From a virus: 28,197 nucleotides of DNA. A program made the translations under genes and the position numbers. The stretch spans positions 1 through 28,197 of IMG/VR virus record IMGVR_UViG_3300030333_002654; one strand, 5' to 3'. Under the pieces are notes generated by a model. The model was given only the letters and a program-made list of their open reading frames with translations. It was not told where the DNA came from and searched no databases. Shown here in pieces: positions 7,686 through 13,618 of the stretch (positions within the stretch are counted from its first letter, which is position 1; each line of letters opens with the position of its first letter).

Positions 7686-8173
7686 TGAAGCTTGCCGTCT
7701 CCACCTATAGAGCGATTAGTTATTGGATCAACCCTTTGGACTTCAGCTTGTTTGGCTATAAGTTCCAATGGCTGTTTAACAATAATAGTTTGATAACCTC
7801 CTGCTGTTGGTATAGAACCAGACCCTTCTTCCTCTTTTTTCTTTTTCTTATTGCCATTATTGGCTCCTACGCTAATTCCCCATCCAGCTAAAATATTCCC
7901 AAGGAGACCTGCAGCAAAAGTACTGTCAATTCTTGGCTGGTCTGGGATGTCCATTCCAAACATCCTTGTAGGAAGTTTGATGTACCCTAATGACAACACA
8001 CAAATACACCAAAAAAGAATAGCCCCCTGGGCTGTTGTAGACACCAAGAACATTATTTTTTCTTGGTACTCAGGTTGGTCTTGATCGTTTTTAACTAATA
8101 CTTTTTCTTCTTTTTCTTGCTTGGCTTGGTTTTTGACTTTTTCTTTGGCATCCATAGAAAAACAAGTAAACAT
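7682..8173 (-). CDS. Two-helix membrane protein (holin-like topology)
   Basis: First gene of the four-gene minus-strand run. I choose the ATG at 8173 (MFTCFSMDAKEK) or 8155 (MDAKEK); an upstream in-frame ATG at 8251 would run across the divergent gene at 8204 and is unlikely. A highly charged lead (KEKVKNQAKQEKEEKVLVK) is followed by a strong transmembrane helix (FLVSTTAQGAILFWCICVLS), a short loop, a second weaker helix (FAAGLLGNILAGWGISVG) and a poly-Lys/Glu cytoplasmic patch. The layout resembles a cyanomyovirus membrane protein located in the same kind of cluster. A holin-like or virion-anchoring role is conceivable but unproven. Confidence 0.6.
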   Translation of the reverse strand: MFTCFSMDAKEKVKNQAKQEKEEKVLVKNDQDQPEYQEKIMFLVSTTAQGAILFWCICVLSLGYIKLPTRMFGMDIPDQPRIDSTFAAGLLGNILAGWGISVGANNGNKKKKKEEEGSGSIPTAGGYQTIIVKQPLELIAKQAEVQRVDPITNRSIGGDGKLQ

Positions 8174-8203
8174 GATTAGATTAGCTACAAACGGCTTAAA
8201 AGT

Positions 8204-8395
8204 ATGAAATTCCTTTCTGAGGAAGCCAAGCAGACTATTGCAAAGGCACATGGCCTAACTGTTGACCAAATCAATAAAAGAATCGAAATATGGAGCCTTC
8301 TTAATGATCCTGATATTTCCAAGCAAGATTTAATCTCTGCCCAACGTGCATGGATAGAATTGCAAAAAGGATATTGGAGCAATAGAAATGTCTGA
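8204..8395 (+). CDS. Small helical protein (unknown)
   Basis: A 63-residue, helix-rich protein (KFLSEEAKQTIAKAHGLTVD, then LNDPDISKQDLISAQRAWIE) without membrane or zinc motifs. It is transcribed away from the membrane-protein gene whose start lies about 31 bases upstream, so the 8174-8203 gap must hold both promoters or their ends. Its stop overlaps the ATG of the next gene by 8 bases, implying joint translation. No family recognised. Confidence 0.55.
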   Translation: MKFLSEEAKQTIAKAHGLTVDQINKRIEIWSLLNDPDISKQDLISAQRAWIELQKGYWSNRNV

Positions 8396-8570
8396 AGTTA
8401 TCGCTGCCTGTATTGGTGCTGTCGTTTCTATCTTCTTATTTACGCTTTCAGTTGTTGTAAATAGAAAAGACAAAGACGTAAGAGCATTGTTTAAACGAGT
8501 AGCTTCACTTGAACAAAGGATTTCATCAATGGAAGGGACAAGCAGAAATAGAAACTGGCGTAATAGATAA
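8388..8570 (+). CDS. Small membrane protein with coiled-coil tail
   Basis: A 60-residue protein: one N-terminal transmembrane helix (about residues 4-23, VIAACIGAVVSIFLFTLSVV), a charged turn (NRKDKDVRA), then a coiled-coil tail (LFKRVASLEQRISSMEG) and a basic end. Such helix-plus-coil proteins are common among phage lysis accessory proteins and superinfection factors, so a lysis or membrane role is possible. It is coupled to the preceding small gene and is followed after about 60 bases by a strong terminator. Confidence 0.55.
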   Translation: MSEVIAACIGAVVSIFLFTLSVVVNRKDKDVRALFKRVASLEQRISSMEGTSRNRNWRNR

Positions 8571-8631
8571 AATTTGGCTAGTTTTAAAGTGGGTCTGCAT
8601 TAGATCTGCTTACTAGAGAGAAGAGGAATGT

Positions 8632-8847
8632 TTAATCCCGCCTAGCTTTAAGCGGGATTTTTTTTAGATTAGCTTCATAAGCTTTTGCAATCCTGTCTTC
8701 TAGTTCAAGTCTTTTGCTAATCGCATATAAACCTGTGTAAAGGGCATGAAATTTGTGAGTCTTTTTTTCCCTCCCGTCAAGTTTGTACCAGCGGTTCATA
8801 TTTTTAACTCGTTGATTATCTTCTTTAATCCATTCGGGTTTATACAT
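8632..8847 (-). CDS. Small basic protein (unknown)
   Basis: A 71-residue basic protein (KEDNQRVKNMNRWYKLDGRE, then a helical ISKRLELEDRIAKAYEANLK). No known motif. It is the last gene of the minus-strand replication block. Its start codon (8845-8847) overlaps the ATG of the divergent gene at 8846, so both genes read outward from one CATG. Its 3' end lies inside the plus-strand terminator. Supported by coding-like composition and position only. Confidence 0.55.
   Translation of the reverse strand: MYKPEWIKEDNQRVKNMNRWYKLDGREKKTHKFHALYTGLYAISKRLELEDRIAKAYEANLKKIPLKARRD
8634..8665 (+). terminator. Intrinsic terminator after small plus-strand pair
   Basis: An 8-bp stem AATCCCGC/GCGGGATT (8634-8641 with 8652-8659), a 10-base loop and a T tract to 8665. 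It ends plus-strand transcription of the 8204-8570 pair. It overlaps the last codons of the convergent minus-strand gene 8632-8847. On the minus strand the stem is not followed by a T tract, so it acts in one direction. Confidence 0.85.
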
Positions 8848-9181
8848 GACTTTGAATAAATTAGTTGATTGGTTAATTGTGGAACCCTCCCTTGAACAAG
8901 AGTTAAAACTCGAACTTGAAGAGAGGGCTATTTTAATATCTGAAGATCACAAAGAGACAGCAATGTTATGCGCCTCTTTATGGAGACAGAATTGGTATAA
9001 AGACGAAATTTTAAAAAATTGTCTTGGAAGAATTGGAGAGTTAGAAGGAAAATTAGTCCAGATGGAACTAGAAAGTTCTAACTCTTGTTGGAAGCGTTTA
9101 CTTAAAAAGGTATTTCCTCGGAGGCAGAAATTTTCCTTTCATCCAGAGCTTGACGCTGTGCTTCGGTCTTTTGTGGATTAA
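8846..9181 (+). CDS. Helical acidic protein (unknown), overlaps next gene
   Basis: A 111-residue protein with a convincing N-terminal 85 residues: LNKLVDWLIVEPSLEQELKL, CASLWRQNWYKDEILKNC, GRIGELEGKLVQMELE. This is a helical, acidic, tryptophan-containing fold without a family I can name. The last 27 residues are read from the opposite strand of the ssDNA-binding-like gene (80-base convergent overlap), so the C-terminus may be a run-on from loss of an earlier stop. It is alone on the plus strand inside a minus-strand block. Confidence 0.55.
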   Translation: MTLNKLVDWLIVEPSLEQELKLELEERAILISEDHKETAMLCASLWRQNWYKDEILKNCLGRIGELEGKLVQMELESSNSCWKRLLKKVFPRRQKFSFHPELDAVLRSFVD

Positions 9182-9485
9182 TGTTTCCAAAAGCTCCATA
9201 ATTTCCACTAAAATTACTTTCTTTACCTTTTGCATTAATCCATACAACATCAACTTCCACTTCTTCTTTTTTGCTAAAATCCCAAACTCTATTTGTTTTA
9301 ACTTTGTCTCTATTGTCACCTAAAGACATTAGATAATCACAAAAAGCTGGAATAGATTCAATTGGAATTGCTAAAGCTAACTGACTTGGGAATTTACCAT
9401 CTTCGTCATAGCTATTCTCTCCAACACTCCACTTGATTGGATAAGGGAGAGCAGGATCGAATTTGTAGTCGTTTTGAATTGCCAT
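9102..9485 (-). CDS. Putative single-stranded DNA-binding protein-like
   Basis: A 127-residue protein. The body is beta-rich with aromatic residues (YPIKWSVGENSYDEDGKF, VWDFSKKEEVEVDVVWIN). The extreme C-terminus reads SASEEIPF, an acidic tip ending Pro-Phe like the DDIPF tail through which SSB proteins recruit partner proteins. It lies 59 bases downstream of the ERF annealing-protein gene, a usual place for a phage SSB. A classical OB-fold signature is not evident, so the call rests on the tail, size and context. The leader before its ATG (AAAAACACGGACAC) is a variant of the AAAAACCACA leader seen upstream of several cassette genes. Confidence 0.5.
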   Translation of the reverse strand: MAIQNDYKFDPALPYPIKWSVGENSYDEDGKFPSQLALAIPIESIPAFCDYLMSLGDNRDKVKTNRVWDFSKKEEVEVDVVWINAKGKESNFSGNYGAFGNINPQKTEAQRQALDERKISASEEIPF

Positions 9486-9544
9486 TTGATTGTGTCCGTG
9501 TTTTTAATTGTTGAAGAATAAGTAAACCAGATTGGGTTGCTTGA

Positions 9545-10225
9545 TCAGGAGACATTAATCTCGCCTATTGTTTGTTTAATTATTTTGGCTAAGAAATTAC
9601 CGTGTGCTTCGGTTGTAATGTGATTTGGTGAAATTTCTTTAGCTGAAATTTTAAACTCTCGTTTAAAGCGTTCTAAAACAACTGTTCGTTGAACTTCATC
9701 TAAACTTCTCAAATCATTTTCAACTTGAGATTTGAAAGCTGGAGCAATAAATTGTGATTGCTTTGGAGCAGTTGGAGTTCTAGTAATTCCTTTCTTTTGT
9801 TCAACTTTTGCTGATAGCGGTGCTGAACTTTCTGCGTCATCATCATCTCCTGCTAAACCATAAATAGCTAAAAGTGCATAACGTCTTGCATAAGTAACTG
9901 CTGAACCTAGAGCCTGCATAATGTTCCCTCGATTAGGAACTAATTCAGGAAAAGGTAAACGACTTACTACTTCTTCTCCGCCAACATGTTTTAAAGTTGT
10001 AACTAAAACAGTAATAACTTTACCGTCATTAGTAATAACAGAGTCAAAGGTTTGTGTATGACATAAACCTAAATGAGTTGCAGGCTGGACTGCATTTAAT
10101 CCACCTGCAAGTGTGGTATAAAAACCATAATTAGCCTTCCCATCTTTGCCAGCAGCATGATGCTCTTGTTGGAATTTTGCAAGAGCTTCAGATAGGCTAG
10201 ATGGTGCTTTTGTAGCAACAGCCAT
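9545..10225 (-). CDS. erf: ERF family single-strand annealing protein
   Basis: A 226-residue protein of the ERF superfamily, which anneals complementary single strands in phage recombination and replication. The family signature is clear near residues 105-130: GSAVTYARRYALLAIYGLAG followed by an acidic DDDDAES. The N-terminal core (residues 1-135) has the usual length. A Thr/Pro/Lys-rich linker follows, then a C-terminal helical domain (LDEVQRTVVLERFKREF) that could bind a partner. The gene has its own operator-bearing promoter (10248-10276). An exonuclease-like PD-(D/E)XK gene and a RusA resolvase gene lie just upstream, giving a complete recombination set. Confidence 0.88.
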   Translation of the reverse strand: MAVATKAPSSLSEALAKFQQEHHAAGKDGKANYGFYTTLAGGLNAVQPATHLGLCHTQTFDSVITNDGKVITVLVTTLKHVGGEEVVSRLPFPELVPNRGNIMQALGSAVTYARRYALLAIYGLAGDDDDAESSAPLSAKVEQKKGITRTPTAPKQSQFIAPAFKSQVENDLRSLDEVQRTVVLERFKREFKISAKEISPNHITTEAHGNFLAKIIKQTIGEINVS

Positions 10226-10247
10226 AAGAGATTAGAGGGACTATTTA

Positions 10248-10276
10248 ATCTTAATAAGAATAGATCCATTTGTACA
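10248..10276 (-). promoter_or_regulatory. Operator-type promoter for erf
   Basis: On the minus strand: -35 TGTACA (10271-10276), a 17-base spacer and -10 TAAGAT (10248-10253). The -10 lies in an imperfect copy of the 13-bp palindrome ATCTTA-N-TAAGAT (10248-10260, one mismatch). It sits between the RusA gene and erf, allowing separate expression of erf and the genes after it. Confidence 0.75.
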
Positions 10277-10278
10277 CC

Positions 10279-10725
10279 CTATAAAGGAATTATTTCAATA
10301 GTTGCCCCCGGTAATTCGTTCTTTACAACGTATTTCTTTGTTGCAGTAATTGAAATAACAAAACTATCATCTTTTAATACTGTTCCCCCTGATGTCATCG
10401 ACAATCCATCAAGTGTGCTTCTGCATAATTTATCAATATCACCACTAGCATGACTTGTTAAAAATTCAGGAGCTGAAGGTTTTAATTTGTTTTTATTTTT
10501 TCCTGTTCCAAAGTGTGATTTAGGACGAGGAAATCGAAAAGTTATTGTAACTATGCAAGCCTTGTCAATTGGATCATCTTGATAAGCTTCTAAACATGCA
10601 TGTCTTATATCTTGTCGCCAAGGATGTACTTTTTTTGAATTTTCAATTAATGCTCCATAACGAGTTACACGTTTTGAACCTTGAGCACCTGGAATGCCAA
10701 TAACTCGAATAGTAATTGAACTCAA
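10279..10725 (-). CDS. rusA: RusA-type Holliday junction resolvase
   Basis: A 148-residue protein of the RusA family, a homodimeric, metal-dependent nuclease that cuts Holliday junctions. Family features in order: the N-terminal strand and loop (VIGIPGAQGSKRVT), HPWRQDIRHA, TFRFPRPKSHF, the acidic core SGDIDKLCRSTLDGLS, then VLKDDSFVI with paired aspartates. It starts with TTG at 10725, which overlaps the upstream stop as TTGA; no internal ATG lies before the conserved core, so the TTG start is well supported. It belongs to the minus-strand replication operon. Confidence 0.88.
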   Translation of the reverse strand: MSSITIRVIGIPGAQGSKRVTRYGALIENSKKVHPWRQDIRHACLEAYQDDPIDKACIVTITFRFPRPKSHFGTGKNKNKLKPSAPEFLTSHASGDIDKLCRSTLDGLSMTSGGTVLKDDSFVISITATKKYVVKNELPGATIEIIPL

Positions 10726-11399
10726 AATGTTTCCCTATTAGCTTCAAAATTTTCCCAAGCTTCGTTCCATTTTAAACGACAAGTTAATGGATCTTGATGG
10801 TCTCCAATTGTGCATTTGCCAGGTCTTGCCCAAACTGTTCTGCAACTATCAACTACTATTCCATGATGATTTGCAAGAGCTTCTACATAACTTCCTAATT
10901 GAGCGTCAGTGGAATATGGTTTTGCATTTTTCTTAGATTGAGTTTTTAAATCTATTAAAACTAATTGTCCTAAATCATGGTCATAACCTAAAAGATCAAA
11001 TTGACCGCCTACTGACTTTTCTAAATCTGCCAGCATGTATTCAACTGCCCAAGGTTCGAAGTTTATCCAAAATTTTTCTTCAAGAAGTGGTGTTACCCAT
11101 TCTTCATATTCTCCAGGGTCAGGATTTGGGTCGCCTAACATTTTTTGTTCTAAACACCAATGCACTTTTTCCCCTCTGGGCTGCCAGATGTGCCTGTATC
11201 TTTCAATGTTTGCTAAAGCCTCTGGACTTTTTTGACTTGAAATTTGTGTAGTAGAAAAAGCTAACCATTCGCCTGTCGGTTCCCAACAATATTGATGGCG
11301 TTCTTCATCCCGATACATGGGAAGTGGAGCAAGTCTTAAATGACTCCAAGGTGGGTCACGGTGAAGACTTGGATTGTTACTTAGTTCTTGATATTTCAT
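10722..11399 (-). CDS. PD-(D/E)XK nuclease (RecB/Cas4-like exonuclease)
   Basis: A 225-residue protein. The nuclease core is seen near residues 130-155: GGQFDLLGYD, then LVLIDLKTQ, giving the D...DXK pattern of the PD-(D/E)XK fold (D135-like and D-x-K). An upstream acidic/aromatic helix (EEKFWINFEPWAVEYMLADL) and a downstream Gln helix (STDAQLGSYVEAL) complete the RecB-like arrangement. In phages, such nucleases pair with annealing proteins such as ERF to resect ends. No four-cysteine cluster is evident, so a typical iron-sulphur Cas4 is unlikely. Coupled at both ends to its neighbours. Confidence 0.75.
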   Translation of the reverse strand: MKYQELSNNPSLHRDPPWSHLRLAPLPMYRDEERHQYCWEPTGEWLAFSTTQISSQKSPEALANIERYRHIWQPRGEKVHWCLEQKMLGDPNPDPGEYEEWVTPLLEEKFWINFEPWAVEYMLADLEKSVGGQFDLLGYDHDLGQLVLIDLKTQSKKNAKPYSTDAQLGSYVEALANHHGIVVDSCRTVWARPGKCTIGDHQDPLTCRLKWNEAWENFEANRETF

Positions 11400-11587
11400 T
11401 ATTTAAAATTCTGAATCTGTTGGATTAAATCTAAATATTCATTTTTTGAACTTATATATTTACTTAAAGCAAGCTCTTTTTCAATTGGATCTTTTTCTGT
11501 TATAAGTTTCCATTTGTTTCTGAGTTCTTCAGATTCTTGTTTTTTTAATAAAGCATTGAGCTTTATAGTTTTTAAATTGTTTTTCAT
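11399..11587 (-). CDS. Small helical protein (unknown)
   Basis: A 62-residue Lys/Glu-rich helical protein (LNALLKKQESEELRNKWKLI, then YISSKNEYLDLIQQIQNF). Its stop overlaps the ATG of the nuclease gene by one base, and it begins 4 bases after the winged-helix gene, so it is part of the replication operon. No family or catalytic motif seen. Confidence 0.55.
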   Translation of the reverse strand: MKNNLKTIKLNALLKKQESEELRNKWKLITEKDPIEKELALSKYISSKNEYLDLIQQIQNFK

Positions 11588-11591
11588 TTTT

Positions 11592-11906
11592 TTAAATCAG
11601 TTTCAAACTAGGTTGGATGCAATTTTTTTCTGTTGGTAAAGTCCAAAGATGTTCTCTTTTTGAATACATTCCAAAAACATAGTCATCTGTTTTTTCAAGG
11701 CGGCCTTCATTAGACAAATTTGTCATTGCTCGTCTAATTGATGTAATTGGACAATTAAGTCCTGCCCGAGCAAGAACCATTGAAGGACTCATAGGTTCGT
11801 TATAAGAATTAAAACAGGCCAAAATTTTTTCGCCTTGAGTTTTAGCTTTTTTATGAGATTCAGCAAGCTCTGAACCTGTTTCTTCTGTGGTGTTGTAGTA
11901 ATTCAT
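11592..11906 (-). CDS. Winged-helix DNA-binding protein
   Basis: A 104-residue protein. Residues 24-72 fit a winged helix-turn-helix: KILACFNSYNEPMSPSMVLA (helices 1-2), LNCPITSIRRAMTNLSNEG (recognition helix), RLEKTDDYVFGMY (wing). It is likely to bind DNA as a transcription regulator or replication accessory protein. It sits in the middle of the minus-strand replication operon, 2 bases after the upstream gene, which slightly favours a replication-related function. Confidence 0.65.
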   Translation of the reverse strand: MNYYNTTEETGSELAESHKKAKTQGEKILACFNSYNEPMSPSMVLARAGLNCPITSIRRAMTNLSNEGRLEKTDDYVFGMYSKREHLWTLPTEKNCIQPSLKLI

Positions 11907-11908
11907 TT

Positions 11909-12181
11909 TTATGTAGGAAAATCTTTTGGGTCTATGACTTCTACTGATTCAGAAGGTGGAGTTGCTTCTCTTGCTAAATTTTTAAATCGAACGCCTTCGT
12001 AGCCTCTTGAAAAGATTGCAAGATTAGAATTTGCATCATCAATACACCGTTGAGCACCTGGACTTGGTTTATCTAAATCATCAAGAGTCCAAAGTGGTTT
12101 TTCTGGATTTGAAGGGTTCGGGCTTTTTAGGCCTCGTTTGAGAAGTTTGATAATCGAGGCTCTGTTATATAAGGGTTCCAT
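11909..12181 (-). CDS. Small replication-operon protein (unknown)
   Basis: A 90-residue protein with an N-terminal helix (LYNRASIIKLLKRGLKSPNP), a proline-rich middle (NPEKPLWTLDDLDKPSPGAQ) and a short C-terminal strand region (GYEGVRFKNLAREA). The ATG at 12181 overlaps the TGA of the upstream gene (TGATG). An in-frame TTG one codon earlier is less likely. The layout resembles the family I recall from marine cyanobacterial phages and plasmids with PSPGAQRCIDD, but I cannot name a function. Confidence 0.55.
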   Translation of the reverse strand: MEPLYNRASIIKLLKRGLKSPNPSNPEKPLWTLDDLDKPSPGAQRCIDDANSNLAIFSRGYEGVRFKNLAREATPPSESVEVIDPKDFPT

Positions 12182-12780
12182 CAATCGAAGCCTCTGGAGG
12201 CCGTAAAGACGCGTTGTGCAGGATGTCCGGTTGTTGGTTCAGGGTTCCATGTTGGTTTTTTACTAACTGAAAAGTTTTCATGGTTTTTTAAAAGGATGCT
12301 TTGCCACTCACTGGCAATAGCTAATTCAAGTTGTTCTCTAGCTGCTGTCTCTCCATATTTCTTTTTTATTCCTAATAAACCTTTTTCACTCATTAATAAA
12401 TCAAAAGCTGCTTCTGTCTTTTTTCCTTTTTTGCTGTACCAAAAATCCTCAATCAAAGTTGATAAAGATTGAAGTTCAAAAGGAATTAATTCTTTACTGA
12501 ATTTAAACCTTGTTTTTTTAAAAATTTCTTTTTCTTTATTTATACTATTAGATACTCTATTTATATTAGATAAAGTACCGTCGCTTTTATTTTCTTTCTT
12601 TCGTTCTTTTTTGTGTGTCTCTGTACCGCTAGGTACTTTAAGGGTAACGTGCTCTGCAACCCCTTTTAATCCTTGTGAGACCATTTCGTTCACAAAGGCA
12701 GTAGTAGAAAGCCAAGGAGGCTTTTCTGTTTGACAGGCCAATAATAAACCTTCATCAATTGGGACGTTTTTAGTGGGCAT
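12181..12780 (-). CDS. Putative replication/DNA-binding protein with N-terminal RHH
   Basis: First gene of the minus-strand replication operon; 199 residues from the ATG at 12780 (an ATG at 12828 would add 16 residues). Residues 1-38 fit a ribbon-helix-helix fold: KNVPIDEGLLLACQTEKPPW, then LSTTAFVNEMVSQGLKG. A disordered, Lys-rich linker follows. The C-terminal domain (about 95-175) is helical with conserved-looking tryptophans: LIPFELQSLSTLIEDFWYSK, KGLLGIKKKYG, LAIASEWQSILLKNHENF. Its position and domain mix suggest an origin-binding or replication-organising role; this is inference. The ATG at 12780 is preceded by AAAAACCCACA, a variant of the shared leader. Confidence 0.55.
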   Translation of the reverse strand: MPTKNVPIDEGLLLACQTEKPPWLSTTAFVNEMVSQGLKGVAEHVTLKVPSGTETHKKERKKENKSDGTLSNINRVSNSINKEKEIFKKTRFKFSKELIPFELQSLSTLIEDFWYSKKGKKTEAAFDLLMSEKGLLGIKKKYGETAAREQLELAIASEWQSILLKNHENFSVSKKPTWNPEPTTGHPAQRVFTASRGFD

Positions 12781-12799
12781 TGAATGTGCTAAATGTGGG

Positions 12800-12899
12800 T
12801 TTTTTATGCATATTTCATGCTTAATCATGCTGTATGCAGTTTTTGGAGGCCACCCTTATTGAAATAAATTGCAATGTTATTTGTGTCGATATGTATAAT
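12800..12899. promoter_or_regulatory. Divergent control region with GCAT repeats
   Basis: The gap between the minus-strand replication operon and the plus-strand gene at 12932. On the plus strand a perfect -10, TATAAT, lies at 12894-12899, with a possible TTGCAA -35 at 12869-12874 (19-base spacing, so weak). At 12808-12845 there are four GCAT/ATGC units, including two CATGA/TCATG repeats in direct order and a GCATAC. These could bind the RHH-containing product of the adjacent gene. Confidence 0.4.
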
Positions 12900-12931
12900 G
12901 TGCTTGACCTGAAGCTCAGAGGCCTTTGCCA

Positions 12932-13126
12932 ATGACCACTAGGACTCAACAAATTAAAAAAGATCTCCAATGTTATGGAGTTGATCCTTTTCAAGTTGCT
13001 GCTGAAGCAATAGAAAGGGGTGACAGACTTTTAGCTCAAGTTAATCGGCTGCAAAAGGTTCTCGCCCAAGTGCCTGATTTAAAAGTTCGCGGACAACATT
13101 GCTCTGGCTTGTGTTCGCATCAATAG
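12932..13126 (+). CDS. Small helical protein (unknown), overlaps RHH gene
   Basis: A 64-residue protein from the ATG at 12932 (a TTG two codons earlier is possible). The first 45 residues look coding: TTRTQQIKKDLQCYGVDPF, then AAEAIERGDRLLAQVNRLQK, a helical or coiled-coil sequence. The rest (VRGQHCSGLCSHQ) lies opposite the RHH gene, with an 86-base tail-to-tail overlap. It has its own TATAAT-type promoter. It is the only plus-strand gene with a good promoter in this minus-strand zone. Confidence 0.5.
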   Translation: MTTRTQQIKKDLQCYGVDPFQVAAEAIERGDRLLAQVNRLQKVLAQVPDLKVRGQHCSGLCSHQ

Positions 13127-13217
13127 CTAATCGAGCGATCTGTTTTTTGACTTCCGGAGTGACACTTACTTGAAGGATTTCACTCCATAATTCACTGCCT
13201 CTTGTTTTGTTTGGCAT
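13041..13217 (-). CDS. Ribbon-helix-helix transcription regulator (58 aa)
   Basis: A 58-residue protein that fits the ribbon-helix-helix (CopG/Arc-like) fold along most of its length: a lead (MPNKTRGSELWSEI), the beta strand LQVSVTP, helix 1 EVKKQIARLAIDANT and helix 2 SQSNVVRELLNQALG. Strand plus two helices with a turn is the standard DNA-binding arrangement for dimers that read palindromes. The ATG at 13217 sits about 16 bases from a variant of the 13-bp operator (13233-13245), suggesting autoregulation, and its mRNA leader would be nearly absent. It is the best in-window candidate for the protein that binds ATCTTA-N-TAAGAT. It overlaps the plus-strand gene 12932-13126. Confidence 0.72.
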   Translation of the reverse strand: MPNKTRGSELWSEILQVSVTPEVKKQIARLAIDANTSQSNVVRELLNQALGREPFAAD

Positions 13218-13232
13218 TATTAGATTTTATTA

Positions 13233-13245
13233 ATCTCAATAATAT
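13233..13245 (-). promoter_or_regulatory. Operator variant upstream of the RHH gene
   Basis: ATCTCAATAATAT on the plus strand (ATATTATTGAGAT on the minus strand), the same sequence as the operator core at 14173-14185 but inverted. An overlapping AGATT-N5-AATCT palindrome lies at 13222-13236. It is located just before the RHH start codon. The -10 (TGAGAT) and -35 are weak here, so the site reads more clearly as an operator than as a promoter. Confidence 0.55.
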
Positions 13246-13248
13246 AAT

Positions 13249-13282
13249 AAAAAACCTGAAAAGCTATTGCCTCTCAGGTTTT
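13249..13282 (-). terminator. Intrinsic terminator of gene 13293-13523
   Basis: On the minus strand, a 9-bp stem AAAACCTGA/TCAGGTTTT (13274-13282 with 13251-13259) with a 14-base loop is followed by T-rich sequence. It ends the upstream minus-strand gene and insulates the RHH gene. Confidence 0.75.
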
Positions 13283-13292
13283 AGTGTTTTGT

Positions 13293-13523
13293 TTAGTAGT
13301 TCAACTTTACTATATGCTTTGTACAAGACCAAGTAAGACCTTCTTTTTTTGCATCTGCAATAAGTTCGTTCTTCTCGTCTTCTGAATAAGCATGTTCATC
13401 CCATTTGTTAGTTGTGATAAACCAGTAATAACTTGGATTGTCTTCCGCGTATTTTTCCTCTTGTGCTTGAATATCAAGTTGTTCGAGGTGGCGGTTTAAA
13501 TCTGCTTCAACTGGGCAAGACAT
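13293..13523 (-). CDS. Small acidic protein (unknown), cassette gene
   Basis: A 76-residue protein from the ATG at 13523. An in-frame ATG at 13586 would put the promoter and leader inside the gene and is rejected. Sequence: CPVEADLNRHLEQLDIQAQE, then YYWFITTNKWDEHAYSEDEK and a basic end (SCTKHIVKLNY). Acidic overall with a central aromatic patch. It forms a self-contained transcription unit: promoter 13549-13577, leader AAAAAACCACAA directly before the ATG, terminator 13249-13282. Function unknown; such units in phages are often early host-takeover genes (inference). Confidence 0.65.
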   Translation of the reverse strand: MSCPVEADLNRHLEQLDIQAQEEKYAEDNPSYYWFITTNKWDEHAYSEDEKNELIADAKKEGLTWSCTKHIVKLNY

Positions 13524-13548
13524 TTGTGGTTTTTTATTGGACTCTTTA

Positions 13549-13577
13549 ATCTTATTAAGATTAAGCCTGTTTGTACA
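13549..13577 (-). promoter_or_regulatory. Operator-type promoter for 13293-13523
   Basis: Minus strand: -35 TGTACA (13572-13577), 17-base spacer, -10 TAAGAT (13549-13554). A perfect palindrome ATCTTA-T-TAAGAT covers 13549-13561. The transcript would start about 18-20 bases before the AAAAAACCACAA leader and start codon. Confidence 0.85.
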
Positions 13578-13618
13578 CGATTGCATCTTTACTGTTGCAA
13601 CATAAATAAAATTTATTT

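Noticed and set aside
13524-13586. Upstream extension of gene 13293-13523 to an ATG at 13586
   Set aside because: It would place the -10, the palindrome and the leader inside the coding sequence; the ATG at 13523 directly follows the leader.
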